From Cherax quadricarinatus (Eukaryota; Arthropoda; Malacostraca; Decapoda; Parastacidae): a stretch of 64,000 nucleotides of DNA. The translations under genes and the position numbers were made by a program. Within the stretch, counting starts at the first letter, position 1. Every line of letters starts with the position of its first letter. The stretch covers positions 44,824,478 to 44,888,477 of the forward strand of contig NC_091298.1 of the NCBI RefSeq assembly GCF_038502225.1, given 5' to 3'. Under the pieces are notes generated by a model that was given only the letters and a program-made list of their open reading frames with translations, ran no database searches and had not been told where the DNA came from. Shown piece by piece: positions 1 through 13,589 of the stretch.

Positions 1-3000
1 ACGTGGGTCAGAATGTTGTTACAGCTGGACGTGGGTCAGAATGTTGGTACAGCTGGACGTGGGTCAGAATGTTGTTACAGCTGGACGTGGGTCAGAATGT
101 TGGTACAGCTGGAATGGGTCAGAATGTTGTTACAGCTGGACGTGGGTCAGAATGTTGGTACAGCTGGACGTGGGTCAGAATGTTGTTACAGCTGGACGTG
201 GGTCAGAATGTTGTTACAGCTGGACGTGGGTCAGAATGTTGTTACAGCTGGACGTGGGTCAGAATGTTGTTACAGCTGGACGTGGGTCAGAATGTTGTTA
301 CAGCTGGACGTGGGTCAGAATGTTGGTACAGCTGGACGTGGGTCAGAATGTTGTTACAGCTGGACGTGGGTCAGAATGTTGGTACAGCTGGACGTGGGTC
401 AGAATGTTGTTACAGCTGGACGTGGGTCAGAATGTTGTTACAGCTGGACGTGGGTCAGAATGTTGTTACAGCTGGACGTGGGTCAGAATGTTGTTACAGC
501 TGGACGTGGGTCAGAATGTTGTTACAGCTGGACGTGGGTCAGAATGTTGTTACAGCTGGACGTGGGTCAGAATGTTGTTACAGCTGGACGTGGGTCAGAA
601 TGTTGTTACAGCTGGACGTGGGTCAGAATGTTGTTACAGCTGGACGTGGGTCAGAATGTTGGTACAGCTGGACGTGGGTCAGAATGTTGTTACAGCTGGA
701 CGTGGGTCAGAATGTTGGTACAGCTGGACGTGGGTCAGAATGTTGGTACAGCTGGACGTGGGTCAGAATGTTGGTACAGCTGGACGTGGGTCAGAATGTT
801 GGTACAGCTGGACGTGGGTCAGAATGTTGTAACAGCTGGACCTGGGTCAGAATGTTGTTACAGCTGGACGTGGGTCAGAATGTTGCTACAGCTGGACGTG
901 GGTCAGAATGTTGTTACAGCTGGACGTGGGTCAGAATGTTGGTACAGCTGGACGTGGGTCAGAATGTTGTTACAGCTGGACGTGGGTCAGAATGTTGGTA
1001 CAGCTGGACGTGGGTCAGAATGTTGTTACAGCTGGACGTGGGTCAGAATGTTGTTACAGCTGGACGTGGGTCAGAATGTTGTTACAGCTGGACGTGGGTC
1101 AGAATGTTGGTACAGCTGGACGTGGGTCAGAATGTTGTTACAGCTGGACGTGGGTCAGAATGTTGGTACAGCTGGACGAGGGTCAGAATGTTGGTACAGC
1201 TTGACGTGGATCAGAATGTTGTTACAGCTGGACGTGGGTCAGAATGTTGTTACAGCTGGACGTGGGTCAGAAGTACAGCTGGACGTGTCAGAATGTTGTA
1301 CAGCTGGACGTGGGTCAGAATGTTGTTACAGCTGGACGTGGGTCAGAATGTTGGTACAGCTGGACGTGGGTCAGAATGTTGGTACAGCTGGACGTGGGTC
1401 AGAATGTTGGTACAGCTGGACGTGGGTCAGAATGTTGTTACAGCTGGACGTGGGTCAGAATGTTGTTACAGCTGGACGTGGGTCAGAATGTTGTTACAGC
1501 TGGACGTGGGTCAGAATGTTGTTACAGCTGGACGTGGGTCAGAATGTTGTTACAGCTGGACGTGGGTCAGAATGTCAGAATGTTGGTACAGCTGGACGTG
1601 GGTCAGAATGTTGTTACAGCTGGACGTGGGTCAGAATGTTTACAGCTGGACGTGGGTCAGAATGTTGGTACAGCTGGACGTGGGTCAGAATGTTGGTACA
1701 GCTGGACGTGGGTCAGAATGTTGTTACAGCTGGACGTGGGTCAGAATGTTGGTACAGCTGGACGTGGGTCAGAATGTTGTTACAGCTGGACGTGGGTCAG
1801 AATGTTGTTACAGCTGGACGTGGGTCAGAATGTTGGTACAGCTGGACGTGGGTCAGAATGTTGTTACAGCTGGACGTGGGTCAGAAGTTACAGCTGGATG
1901 GGTCAGAATGTTGTTACAGCTGGACGTGGGTCAGAATGTTGTTACAGCTGGACGTGGGTCAGAATGTTGTTACAGCTGGACGTGGGTCAGAATGTTGTTA
2001 CAGCTGGACGTGGGTCAGAATGTTGTACAGCTGGACGTGGGTCAGAATGTTGTTACAGCTGGACGTGGGTCAGAAGTTACAGCTGGACGTGGGTCAGAAT
2101 GTTTACAGCTGGACGTGGGTCAGAATGTTGTTACAGCTGGACGTGGGTCAGAATGTTTACAGCTGGACGTGGGTCAGAATGTTGTTAGCAGTCAGAATGT
2201 TGGTACAGCTGGACGTGGGTCAGAATGTTGTTACAGCTGGACGTGGGTCAGAATGTTGGTACAGCTGGACGTGGGTCAGAATGTTGGTACAGCTGGACGT
2301 GGGTCAGAATGTTGTTACAGCTGGACGTGGGTCAGAATGTTGTTACAGCTGGACGTGGGTCAGAATGTTGTTACAGCTGGACGTGGGTCAGAATGTTGTT
2401 ACAGCTGGACGTGGGTCAGAATGTTGTTACAGCTGGACGTGGGTCAGAATGTTGTTACAGCTGGACGTGGGTCAGAATGTTGTTACAGCTGGACGTGGGT
2501 CAGAATGTTGGTACAGCTGGACGTGGGTCAGAATGTTGTTACAGCTGGACGTGGGTCAGAATGGTACAGCTGGAAGTGGGTCAGAATGTTGTTACAGCTG
2601 GACGTGGGTCAGAATGTTGTTACAGCTGGACGTGGGTCAGAATGTTGGTACAGCTGGACGTGGGTCAGAATGTTGTTACAGCTGGACGTGGGTCAGAATG
2701 TTATTACAGCTACAGCTGGACGTGGGTCAGAATGTTGTTACAGCTGGACGTGGGTCAGAATGTTGTTACAGCTGGACGTGGGTCAGAATGTTGTTACAGC
2801 TGGACGTGGGTCAGAATGTTGCTACAGCTGGACGTGGGTCAGAATGTTGTTACAGCTGGACGTGGGTCAGAATGTTGTTACAGCTGGACGTGGGTCAGAA
2901 TGTTGTTACAGCTGGACGTGGGTCAGAATGTTGCTACAGCTGGACGTGGGTCAGAATGGTACAGCTGGACGTGGGTCAGAATGTTGGTACAGCTGGACGT

Positions 3001-6000
3001 GGGTCAGAATGTTGTTGTTACAGCTGGACGTGGGTCAGAATGTTGTTACAGCTGGACGTGGGTCAGAATGTTGTTACAGCTGGACGTGGGTCAGAATGTT
3101 GTTACAGCTGGACGTGGGTCAGAATGTTGCTTGACGTGGGTCAGAATGTTGTTACAGCTGGACAGTGGGTCAGAATGTTGTTGTTGTTACAGTCAGAATG
3201 TTGACGTGGGTCAGAATGTTGTTACAGCTTGACGTGGGTCAGAATGTTGTTACAGCTGGACGTGGGTCAGAATGTTGGTACAGCTGGACGTGGGTCAGAA
3301 TGTTGTTACAGCTGGAAGTGGGTCAGAATGTTGTTACACTGGACGTGGGTCAGAATGTTGTTACACGACGTGGGTCAGAATGTTGGTACAGCTGGACGTG
3401 GGTCAGAATGTTGTTACAGCTGGACGTGGGTCAGAATGTTGGTACAGCTGGACGTGGGTCAGAAGCTGGACGTGTTGTTTACAGCTGGACGTGGGTCAGA
3501 ATGTTGTTACAGCTGGACGTGGGTCAGAATGTTGTTACAGCTGGACGTGGGTCAGAATGTTGTTACAGCTGGACGTGGGTCAGAATGTTGTTACAGCTGG
3601 ACGTGGGTCAGAATGTTGTTACAGCTGGACGTGGGTCAGAATGTTGTTACAGCTGGACGTGGGTCAGAATGTTGTTACAGCTGGACGTGGGTCAGAATGT
3701 TGTTACAGCTGGACGTGGGTCAGAATGTTGGTACAGCTGGACGTGGGTCAGAATGTTGGTACAGCTGGACGTGGGTCAGAATGTTGTTACAGCTGGACGT
3801 GGGTCAGAATGTTGTTACAGCTGGACGTGGGTCAGAATGTTGTTACAGCTGGACGTGGGTCAGAATGTTGTTACAGCTGGACGTGGGTCAGAATGTTGTT
3901 ACAGCTGGACGTGGGTCAGAATGTTGTTACAGCAGAATGTTGTTGGACGTGGGTCAGAATGTTGTTACAGCTGGACGTGGGTCAGAATGTTGTTACAGCT
4001 GGACGTGGGTCAGAATGTTGTTACAGCTGGACGTGGGTCAGAATGTTGTTACAGCTGGACGTGGGTCAGAATGTTGTTTACAGCTGGACGTGGGTCAGAA
4101 TGTTGGTACAGCTGGACGTGGGTCAGAATGTTGGTACAGCTGGACGTGGGTCAGAATGTTGGTACAGCTGGACGTGGGTCAGAATGTTGTTACAGCTGGA
4201 CGTGGGTCAGAATGTTGGTACAGCTGGACGTGGGTGAGAATGTTGTTACAGCTGGACGTGGGTCAGAATGTTGTTACAGCTGGACGTGGGTCAGAATGTT
4301 GTTACAGCTGGACGTGAGTCAGAATGTTGTTACAGCTGGACGTGGGTCAGAATGTTGTTACAGCTGGACGTGGGTCAGAATGTTGTTACAGCTGGACGTG
4401 GGTCAGAAGTACAGCTGGATGGGTCAGAATGTTGTTACAGCTGGACGTGGGTCAGAATGTTGTTACAGCTGGACGTGGGTCAGAATGTTGTTACAGCTGG
4501 ACGTGGGTCAGAATGTTGTTACAGCTGGACGTGGGTCAGAATGTTGTTACAGCTGGACGTGGGTCAGAATGTTGTTACAGCTGGACGTGGGTCAGAATGT
4601 TGTTACAGCTGGACGTGGGTCAGAATGTTGTTACAGCTGGACGTGGGTCAGAATGTTGGTACAGCTGGACGTGGGTCAGAATGTTGTTACAGCTGGACGT
4701 GGGTCAGAATGTTGTTACAGCTGGACGTGGGTCAGAATGTTGTTACAGCTGGACGTGGGTCAGAATGTTGTTACAGCTGGACGTGGGTCAGAATGTTGTT
4801 ACAGCTGGACGTGGGTCAGAATGTTGGTACAGCTGGACGTGGGTCAGAATGTTGTTACAGCTGGACGTGGGTCAGAATGTTGTTACAGCTGGACGTGGGT
4901 CAGAATGTTGGTACAGCTGGACGTGGGTCAGAATGTTGTTACAGCTGGACGTGGGTCAGAATGTTGTTACAGCTGGACGTGGGTCAGAATGTTGTTACAG
5001 CTGGACGTGGGTCAGAATGTTGTTACAGCTGGACGTGGGTCAGAATGTTGTTACAGCTGGACGTGGGTCAGAATGTTGTTACAGCTGGACGTGGGTCAGA
5101 ATGTTGTTACAGCTGGACGTGGGTCAGAATGTTGGTACAGCTGGACGTGGGTCAGAATGTTGGTACAGCTGGACGGGGGGCAGAGTGGTGGTACAGTGGA
5201 CGTGGGTCAGAATGTTGTTACAGCTGGACGTGGGTCAGAATGTTGTTACAGCTGGACGTGGGTCAGAATGTTGTTACAGCTGGACGTGGGTCAGAATGTT
5301 GTTACAGCTGGACGTGGGTCAGAATGTTGTTACAGCTGGACGTGGGTCAGAATGTTGTTACAGCTGGACGTGGGTCAGAATGTTGTTACAGCTGGACGTG
5401 GGTCAGAATGTTGTTACAGCTGGACGTGGGTCAGAATGTTGTTACAGCTGGACGTGGGTCAGAATGTTGGTACAGCTGGACGTGGGTCAGAATGTTGGTG
5501 CAGTTGGACGTGGGTCAGAATGTTGTTACAGCTGGACGTGGGTCAGAATGTTGGTACAGCTGGACGTGGGTCAGAATGTTGGTACAGCTGGACGTGGGTC
5601 AGAATGTTGGTACAGCTGGACGTGGGTCAGAATGTTGTAACAGCTGGACCTGGGTCAGAATGTTGTTACAGCTGGACGTGGGTCAGAATGTTGCTACAGC
5701 TGGACGTGGGTCAGAATGTTGTTACAGCTGGACGTGGGTCAGAATGTTGGTACAGCTGGACGTGGGTCAGAATGTTGTTACAGCTGGACGTGGGTCAGAA
5801 TGTTGGTACAGCTGGACGTGGGTCAGAAGTACAGCTGGACGTGGGTCAGAATGTTGTTACAGCTGGACGTGGGTCAGAATGTTGTTACAGCTGGACGTGG
5901 GTCAGAATGTTGTTACAGCTGGACGTGGGTCAGAATGTTGTTACAGCTGGACGTGGGTCAGAATGTTGTTACAGCTGGACGTGGGTCAGAATGTTGTTAC

Positions 6001-8282
6001 AGCTGGACGAGGGTCAGAATGTTGTTACAGCTGGACGTGGGTCAGAATGTTGTTACAGCTGGACGTGGGTCAGAATGTTGTTACAGCTGGACGTGGGTCA
6101 GAATGTTGTTAGCACGTGGGTCAGAATGTTGGACGTGGGTCAGAATGTTGGTACAGCTGGACGAGGGTCAGAATGTTGTTACAGCTGGACGTGGGTCAGA
6201 ATGTTGTTACAGCTGGACGTGGGTCAGAATGTTGGTACAGCTGGACGTGGGTCAGAATGTTGTTACAGCTGGACGTGGGTCAGAATGTTGTACAGCTGGA
6301 CGTGGGTCAGAATGTTGTTACAGCTGGACGTGGGTCAGAATGTTGGTACAGCTGAACGTGGGTCAGACTGTTGTTACAGCTGGACGTGGGTCAGAATGTT
6401 GTTACAGCTGGACGTGGGTCAGAATGTTGGCACAGCTGGACGTGGGTCAGAATGTTGGTACAGCTGGACGTGGGTCAGAATGTTGGTCCAGATGGACGTG
6501 GGTCAGAATGCTGTTACATCTGGACATGGGTCAGAATGTTGATACAGCTGGACGTGGGTCAGAATGTTGGTACAGCTGGACGTGGGTCAGAATGTTGTCA
6601 CAGCTGGACGTGGGTCAGAATGTTGTCACAGCTGGACGTGGGTCAGAATGTTGTTACAGCTGGACGTGGGTCAGAATGTTGCTGGTACAGCTGGACGTGG
6701 GTCAGAATGTTGTTACAGCTGGACGTGGGTCAGAATGTTGGTACAGCTGGACGTGGGTCAGAATGTTGTTACAGCTGGACGTGGGTCAGAATGTTGGTAC
6801 AGCTGGACGTGGGTCAGAATGTTGGTACAGCTGGACGTGGGTCAGAATGTTGTTACAGCTGGACGTGGGTCAGAATGTTGTTACAGCTGGACGTGGGTCA
6901 GAATGTTGTTACAGCTTGACGTGGGTCAGAATGTTGTTACAGCTGGACGAGGGTCAGAATGTTGTTACAGCTGGACGTGGGTCAGAATGTTGTTACAGCT
7001 GGACGTGGGTCAGAATGTTGTTACAGCTGGACGTGGGTCAGAATGTTGTTAGAGCTGGGCGTGGGTCAGAATGTTGTTACAGCTGGACGTGGGTCAGAAT
7101 GTTGGTACAGCTGGACGAGGGTCAGAATGTTGTTACAGCTGGACGTGGGTCAGAATGTTGTTACAGCTGGACGTGGGTCAGAATGTTGGTACAGCTGGAC
7201 GTGGGTCAGAATGTTGCTACAGCTGGACGAGGGTCAGAATGTTGCTACAGCTTGACGTGGGTCAGAATGTTGTTACAGCTGGACGTGGGTCAGAATGTTG
7301 TTACAGCTTGACGTGGGTCAGAATGTTGTTACAGCTTGACGTGGGTCAGAATGTTGTTACAGCTGGACGTGGGTCAGAATGTTGGTACAGCTGGACGTGG
7401 GTCAGAATGTTGTTACAGCTGGAAGTGGGTCAGAATGTTGTTACAGCTGGACGTGGGTCAGATTGTTGTTACAGCTGGACGTGGGTCAGAATGTTGTTAC
7501 AGCTTGACGTGGGTCAGAATGTTGTTACAGCTGGACGTGGGTCAGAACGTTGGTACAGCTGGACGTGGGTCAGAATGTTGGTACAGCTGGACGTGGGTCA
7601 GAATGTTGGTACAGCTGGACGTGGGTCAGAATGTTGGTACACCTGGACGTGGGTCAGAATATTGTTACAGCTGAACATGGGTCAGAATGTTGTTACAGCT
7701 GGACGTGGGTCAGAATGTTGTACAGCTGGACGTGGGTCAGAATGTTGTTACAGCTGGACGTGGGTCAGAATGTTGGTACAGCTGGACGTGGGTCAGAATG
7801 TTCTTACAGCTGGACGTGGGTCAGAATGTTGCTACAGCTGGACGTGGGTCAGAATGTTGGTACAGCTGGAGGGTCAGAATGTTATTACAGCTGGACGTGG
7901 GTCAGAATGTTATTACAGCTGGATCAGAATGTTGTTACAGCTGGACGTGGGTCAGAATGTTGTTACAGCTTGACGTGGGTCAGAATGTTGTTACAGCTGG
8001 ACGTTGGTCAGAATGTTGGTACAGCTGGACGTGTGTCAGAATGTTGTTACAGCTGGACGTGGGTCAGAATGTTTTTACAGCTGGACGTGGGTCAGAATGT
8101 TGTTACAGCTGGACGTGGGTCAGAATGTTGTTACAGCTGGACGTGGGTCAGAATGTTGGTACAGCTGGACGTGGGTCAGAATGTTGGTACAGCTGGACGT
8201 GGGTCAGAATGTTGTTACAGCTGGACGTGGATCAGAATGTTGGTACAGCTGAACGTGGGTCAGAATGTTGGTACAGCTGGAC

Positions 8283-8640
8283 GTGGGTCAGATTGTTGTT
8301 ACAGTTGGACGTGGGTCAGAACGTTTGTACAGCTGGACGTGGGTCAGAATGTTGATACAGCTGGACGTGGGTCAGAATGATGGTACAGCTGGACGTGGGT
8401 CAGAATGTTGTTACAGCTGGACGTGGGTCAGAATGTTGATACAGCTGGACGTGGGTCAGAATGTTGTTACAGCTGGACGTGGGTCAGAATGTTGATACAG
8501 CTGGACGTGGGTCAGAATGCTGGTACAGCTGGACGTGGGTCAGAATGTTGTTACAGCTGGACGTGGGTCAGAATGTTATTACAGCTGGACGTGGGTCAGA
8601 ATGTTGTTACAGCTGGACGTGGGTCAGAATGTTATTACAG
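8283..8640. repeat. Higher-order duplicated block within the 28-bp array (copy 1)
   Basis: A run of marker variants (gattg, acagttgg, gaacgtttg, three gttgatac units, two gttattac units) recurs with the same spacing at 9263-9620. Five markers checked by position give a lag of exactly 980 bp, which is 35 units. Markers just upstream have a shorter lag (32 units), so the second copy carries three extra units on its left side. Confidence 0.85.
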
Positions 8641-9262
8641 CTGGACGTGGGTCAGAATGTTGGTACAGCTGGACGTGGGTCAGAATGTTGGTACAGCTGG
8701 ACGTGGGTCAGAATATTGTTACAGCTGAACATGGGTCAGAATGTTGTTACAGCTGGACGTGGGTCAGAATGTTGGTACAGCTTGACTTGGGTCAGAATGT
8801 TGGTACAGCTGGACGTGGGTCAGAATGTTGTTACAGCTGGACGTGGGTCAGAATGCTGGTACAGCTGGACGAGGGTCAGAATGTTATTACAGCTGGACGT
8901 GGGTCAGAATGTTGTTACAGCTGGACGTGGGTCAGAATGTTGTTACAGCTTGACGTGGGTCAGAATGTTGGTACAGCTGGACATGGGTCAGAATGTTGTT
9001 ACAGCTGGACGTGGGTCAGAATGTTGTTACAGCTGGACGTGGGTCAGAATGTTTTTACAGCTGGACGTAGGTCAGAAATTTGTTACGGCTTGACGTCTGT
9101 CAGAATGTTGTTACAGCTGGACGTGGGTCAGAATGTTGGTACAGCTGAACGTGGGTCAGAATGTTGGTACAGCTGGACGTGGGTCAGAATGTTGGTACAG
9201 CTGGACGTGGGTCAGAATGTTGGCACAGCTGGACGTGGGTCAGAATGTTGGTACAGCTGGAC

Positions 9263-9620
9263 GTGGGTCAGATTGTTGTTACAGTTGGACGTGGGTCAGA
9301 ACGTTTGTACAGCTGGACGTGGGTCAGAATGTTGATACAGCTGGACGTGGGTCAGAATGCTGGTACAGCTGGACGTGGGTCAGAATGTTGTTACAGCTGG
9401 ACGTGGGTCAGAATGTTGATACAGCTGGACGTGGGTCAGAATGTTGTTACAGCTGGACGTGGGTCAGAATGTTGATACAGCTGGACGTGGGTCAGAATGC
9501 TGGTACAGCTGGACGTGGGTCAGAATGTTGTTACAGCTGGACGTGGGTCAGAATGTTATTACAGCTGGACGTGGGTCAGAATGTTGTTACAGCTGGACGT
9601 GGGTCAGAATGTTATTACAG
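9263..9620. repeat. Higher-order duplicated block within the 28-bp array (copy 2)
   Basis: This is the partner of 8283-8640 at a lag of 980 bp. A different long-range duplication in the same array links about 720-1140 with about 5530-5810. Both carry the rare gtaacagctggacc unit followed by the same order of neighbouring variants. Confidence 0.85.
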
Positions 9621-10540
9621 CTGGACGTGGGTCAGAATGTTGTTACAGCTTGACGTGGGTCAGAATGTTGGTACAGCTGGACGTGGGTCAGAATGTTGTT
9701 ACAGCTGGACGTGGGTCAGAATGTTGTTACAGCTGGACGTGGGTCAGAATGCTGTTACAACTTGGCGTGGGTCAGAATGCTGTTACATCTGGACATGGGT
9801 CAGAATGTTGATACAGCTGTGGGTCAGATACACTTGGCGTGGGCTGCTGACGTGGGTCAGAATGTTGATACAGCTGGACGTGGGTCAGAATGTTGGTACA
9901 GCTGGACGTGGGTCAGAATGTTGTCACAGCTGGACGTGGGTCAGAATGTTGTTACAGCTGGACGTGGGTCAGAATGTTGTTGCAGCTTGACGTGGGTCAG
10001 AATGTTGGTACAGCTGGACGTGGGTCAGAATGTTGTTACAGCTGGACGTGGTTCAGAATGTTTTTACAGCTGGACGTGGGTCAGAATGTTGTTACAGCTG
10101 GACGTGGGTCAGAATGTTGTTACAGCTGGACGTGGGTCAGATTGTAGTTACAGCTGGACGTGGGTCAGAATGTTGTTACAGCTGGACGTGGGTCAGAATG
10201 TTGGTACAGCTGGACGTGGGTCAGAAATTTGTTACAGCTGGACGTGGGTCAAAATGTTGTTACAGCTGGACGTGGGTCAGAATGTTGTTACAGCTGGACG
10301 TGGGTCAGAATGTTGTTACAGCTGGACGTGGGTCAGAATGTTGTTACAGCTGGACGTGGGTCAGAATGTTGTTACAGCTGGACGTGGGTCAGAATGTTGG
10401 TACAGCTGGACGTGGGTCGGAATGTTGTTACAGCTGGACGTGGGTCAGAATGTTGTTACAGCTGGACGTGGGTCAGAATGTTGTTACAGCTGGACGTGGG
10501 TCAGAATGTTGGTACAGCTGGACGTGGGTCAGAATGTTGG

Positions 10541-12713
10541 TACATCAATTACAGTAGAAGAGTACATCAATTACAGTAGAAGAATACATCAATTACAGTA
10601 GTACAGTACATCAATTACATTAGTACAGTACATCAATTACAATAATACAGTACATCAATTACAATAGTACAGTACATCAATTACAATAGTACAGTACATC
10701 AATTACAATAGTACAGTACATCAATTATAATAATACAGTACATCAATTACAATAATACAGTACATCAATTACAATAGTACAGTACATCAATTACAATAGT
10801 ACAGTACATCAATTACAATAGTACAGTACATCAATTACATTAGTACAGTACATCAATTACAATAGTACAGTACATCAATTACATTAGTACAGTACATCAA
10901 TTACAATAGTACAGTACATCAATTACAATAGTACAGTACATCAATTACATTAGTACAGTACATCAATTACAATAGTACAGTACATCAATTACAATAGTAC
11001 AGTACATCAATTACAATAGTACAGTACATCAATTACAATAATACGGTACATCAATTACAATAGTACAGTACATCAATTACATTAGTACAGTACATCAATT
11101 ACAATAGTACAGTACATCAATTACAATAGTACAGTACATCAATTACAATAATACGGTACATCAATTACATTAGTACAGTACATCAATTACATTAGTACAG
11201 TACATCAATTACAATAGTACAGTACATCAATTACAATAGTACAGTACATCAATTACAATAATACGGTACATCAATTACAATAGTACAGTACATCAATTAC
11301 AATAGTACAGTACATCAATTACAATAATACGGTACATCAATTACAATAATACGGTACATCAATTACAATAGTACAGTACATCAATTACAATAGTACAGTA
11401 CATCAATTACAATAGTACAGTACATCAATTACAATAGTACAGTACATCAATTACAATAATACGGTACATCAATTACAATAATACGGTACATCAATTACAA
11501 TAGTACAGTACATCAATTACAATAGTACAGTACATCAATTACAATAGTACAGTACATCAATTACAATAGTACAGTACATCAATTACAATAGTACAGTACA
11601 TCAATTACATTAGTACAGTACATCAATTACAATAGTACAGTACATCAATTACATTAGTACAGTACATCAATTACAATAGTACAGTACATCAATTACAATA
11701 GTACAGTACATCAATTACATTAGTACAGTACATCAATTACAATAGTACAGTACATCAATTACAATAGTACAGTACATCAATTACAATAATACGGTACATC
11801 AATTACATTAGTACAGTACATCAATTACATTAGTACAGTACATCAATTACAATAGTACAGTACATCAATTACAATAGTACAGTACATCAATTACAATAAT
11901 ACGGTACATCAATTACAATAGTACAGTACATCAATTACAATAGTACAGTACATCAATTACAATAATACGGTACATCAATTACAATAGTACAGTACATCAA
12001 TTACATTAGTACAGTACATCAATTACAATAGTACAGTACATCAATTACAATAATACAGTACATCAATTACAATAATACGGTACATCAATTACATTAGTAC
12101 AGTACATCAATTACATTAGTACAGTACATCAATTACAATAGTACAGTACATCAATTACAATAATACAGTACATCAATTACAATAATACGGTACATCAATT
12201 ACAATAGTACAGTACATCAATTACAATAGTACAGTACATCAATTACAATAATACGGTACATCAATTACAATAATACGGTACATCAATTACAATAGTACAG
12301 TACATCAATTACAATAGTACAGTACATCAATTACAATAGTACAGTACGTCAATTACAATAGTACAGTACATCAATTACAATAATACGGTACATCAATTAC
12401 AATAATACGGTACATCAATTACAATAGTACAGTACATCAATTACAATAGTACAGTACATCAATTACAATAGTACAGTACATCAATTACAATAGTACAGTA
12501 CATCAATTACAATAGTACAGTACATCAATTACAATAATACGGTACATCAATTACAATAGTACAGTACATCGATTACAATAGTACAGTACATCAATTACAA
12601 TAGTACAGTACATCAATTACAATAGTACAGTACATCAATTACAATAGTACAGTACATCAATTACAATAGTACAGTACATCAATTACAATAATACAGTACA
12701 TCAATTACAATAG
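10541..12713. repeat. 22-bp satellite array
   Basis: About 98 copies of a 22-bp unit of the form acagtacatcaatt followed by acaatagt. Variants are acatta for acaata, and atacgg for gtacag. The first three units carry an acagtagaag variant, so the left edge is the divergent edge. The order of variant units at about 10800-11040 is repeated at about 11570-11790; three markers give a lag of 770 bp (35 units) and a later one 748 bp. All reading frames are closed. The right end at 12713 is cut directly by an inverted LINE fragment. Confidence 0.97.
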
Positions 12714-13236
12714 GCTTCTGTGATTAATAAGCGTCTTCAACTTCCAACTGTGACCCCTTGATGCTGTGTCCCATCTCTGGAACATCATGTCTCTGTCCAC
12801 TATGTCGATTCCGCTCAGTATTTTATATGTCGTTATCATATCCCCCTCTCTCTCTTGTCCTCCAGTGTCATCAGGTCGATTTCCCTTAACTTCTTCTCGT
12901 AGGACATACCCTTAAGTGGCTAGATGTGGGTTCCAAACTGGTGCTGCATACTCCAATTTGGGCCTAATGTACACAGTGTACAGGTTCCTGAGCGATTCCT
13001 TATTAAGATGTCGGGATGCTGTTCGTAGGTTTGCCTGGCCCCCGTATGCTGCAGCAGTTATTTGGTTGATGTGCGCCTCAGGAAATATTCCCGGTGTTAT
13101 ACTCATCCTAAGATCCTTTTCCTTGAGTGAGGTTTGTAGTCTCTGGCTTCGTAGACTGTTCTCCGTCTGCGGTCTTCTTTGCAATTTCCCAGTCTTCATG
13201 ACTTGGTGGGGTTGAACTCCAGAACTGGCTTCTGGA
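12714..13236 (-). mobile_element. CR1-like LINE family A, inverted 5' part of a twin-primed copy
   Basis: Read on the minus strand this is the end of a LINE ORF2. Recognisable pieces are SLKEKDLRMSI, AHINQITAAAYG, ESLRNLYTVYIRPKLEYAAP and the adjacent C-terminal region. It joins at about 13236 a plus-strand 3' segment of the same family. About 100 bp of the LINE occurs in both parts in opposite orientation. An inverted 5' part followed by a direct 3' part is the product expected from twin priming. The insertion lies exactly at the end of the 22-bp satellite. Frames are broken, so it is non-coding debris. Confidence 0.85.
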
Positions 13237-13582
13237 TAACGACATATAAAATACTGACCGGAATCGACATGGTGGACAGAGACATGATGTTCCAGAGATG
13301 GGACACAGCATCAAGGGGTCACAGTTGGAAGTTGAAGACGCTTATTAATCACAGGGATGCTAGGAAGTATTTCTTCAGCCACAGAGTTGTGAGGAAGTGG
13401 AACAGTCTGGGAAGTGATGTAGTGGAGGCAGGAACCATACATAGCTTCAAGAAGAGGTATGATAAATCTCATGGAGCAGGAAGAGTGACCTAGTAGCGGC
13501 CAGTGAAGAGGCGGGGCCATGAGCTGTGACTCAACTCTGCAACCACAACTAGGTGAGTATACACACAAACACACACATAAAG
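13237..13582 (+). mobile_element. CR1-like LINE family A, 3' end of the twin-primed copy
   Basis: The C-terminal ORF2 region runs in the plus direction: MVDRDMMFQRWDTASRGHSW, then DARKYFFSHRVVRKWNSL, then the tail phrase of this family (aggcggggcc, gctgtgactc, gcaaccacaactaggtgag) and a short AC-rich tail. The phrase ending in taggtgagtac followed by (AC)n marks the 3' end of family A throughout the window. The family is assigned to the CR1/L2 group from the typical RGDMITTYKIL and RKYFFSHRVV motifs. Confidence 0.85.
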
Positions 13583-13589
13583 GCTAAAG

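Larger units (their letters stand above)
1..10544. repeat. 28-bp satellite array
   Basis: About 375 tandem copies of a 28-bp unit, beginning acgtgggtcagaatg and ending acagctgg, enter the window already in progress. The commonest variant is ttgttac versus ttggtac in the middle of the unit. Occasional short units (for example near 1270, 1575, 1890, 3470 and 7867) show slippage or unequal exchange. Units after about 6340 are more divergent (gaac, gattg, gatac, gctgg variants). Because 28 is not a multiple of 3 and the unit lacks stops on the plus strand, all three plus frames stay open for long distances. The resulting 1000-residue 'proteins' are the same repeat read in rotating frames, and I do not regard them as genes. 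Confidence 0.97.

Noticed and set aside
3..10600. Open frames of up to 1125 codons in the 28-bp repeat, with periodic Cys/Trp/Tyr-rich peptides
   Set aside because: The unit is 28 bp and free of plus-strand stops, so all three frames are open and read the same DNA. Frame-shifting short units occur freely, with no sign of selection on one frame.
10541..12713. CRISPR-like appearance of short regular repeats
   Set aside because: Units are directly adjacent without unique spacers, and there are no cas genes. It is a satellite in a eukaryotic genome.
12916..13215. Plus-strand 99-codon frame with membrane-like composition
   Set aside because: It is the antisense of the LINE C-terminal coding region. 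The same shadow appears at each minus-strand family A copy.
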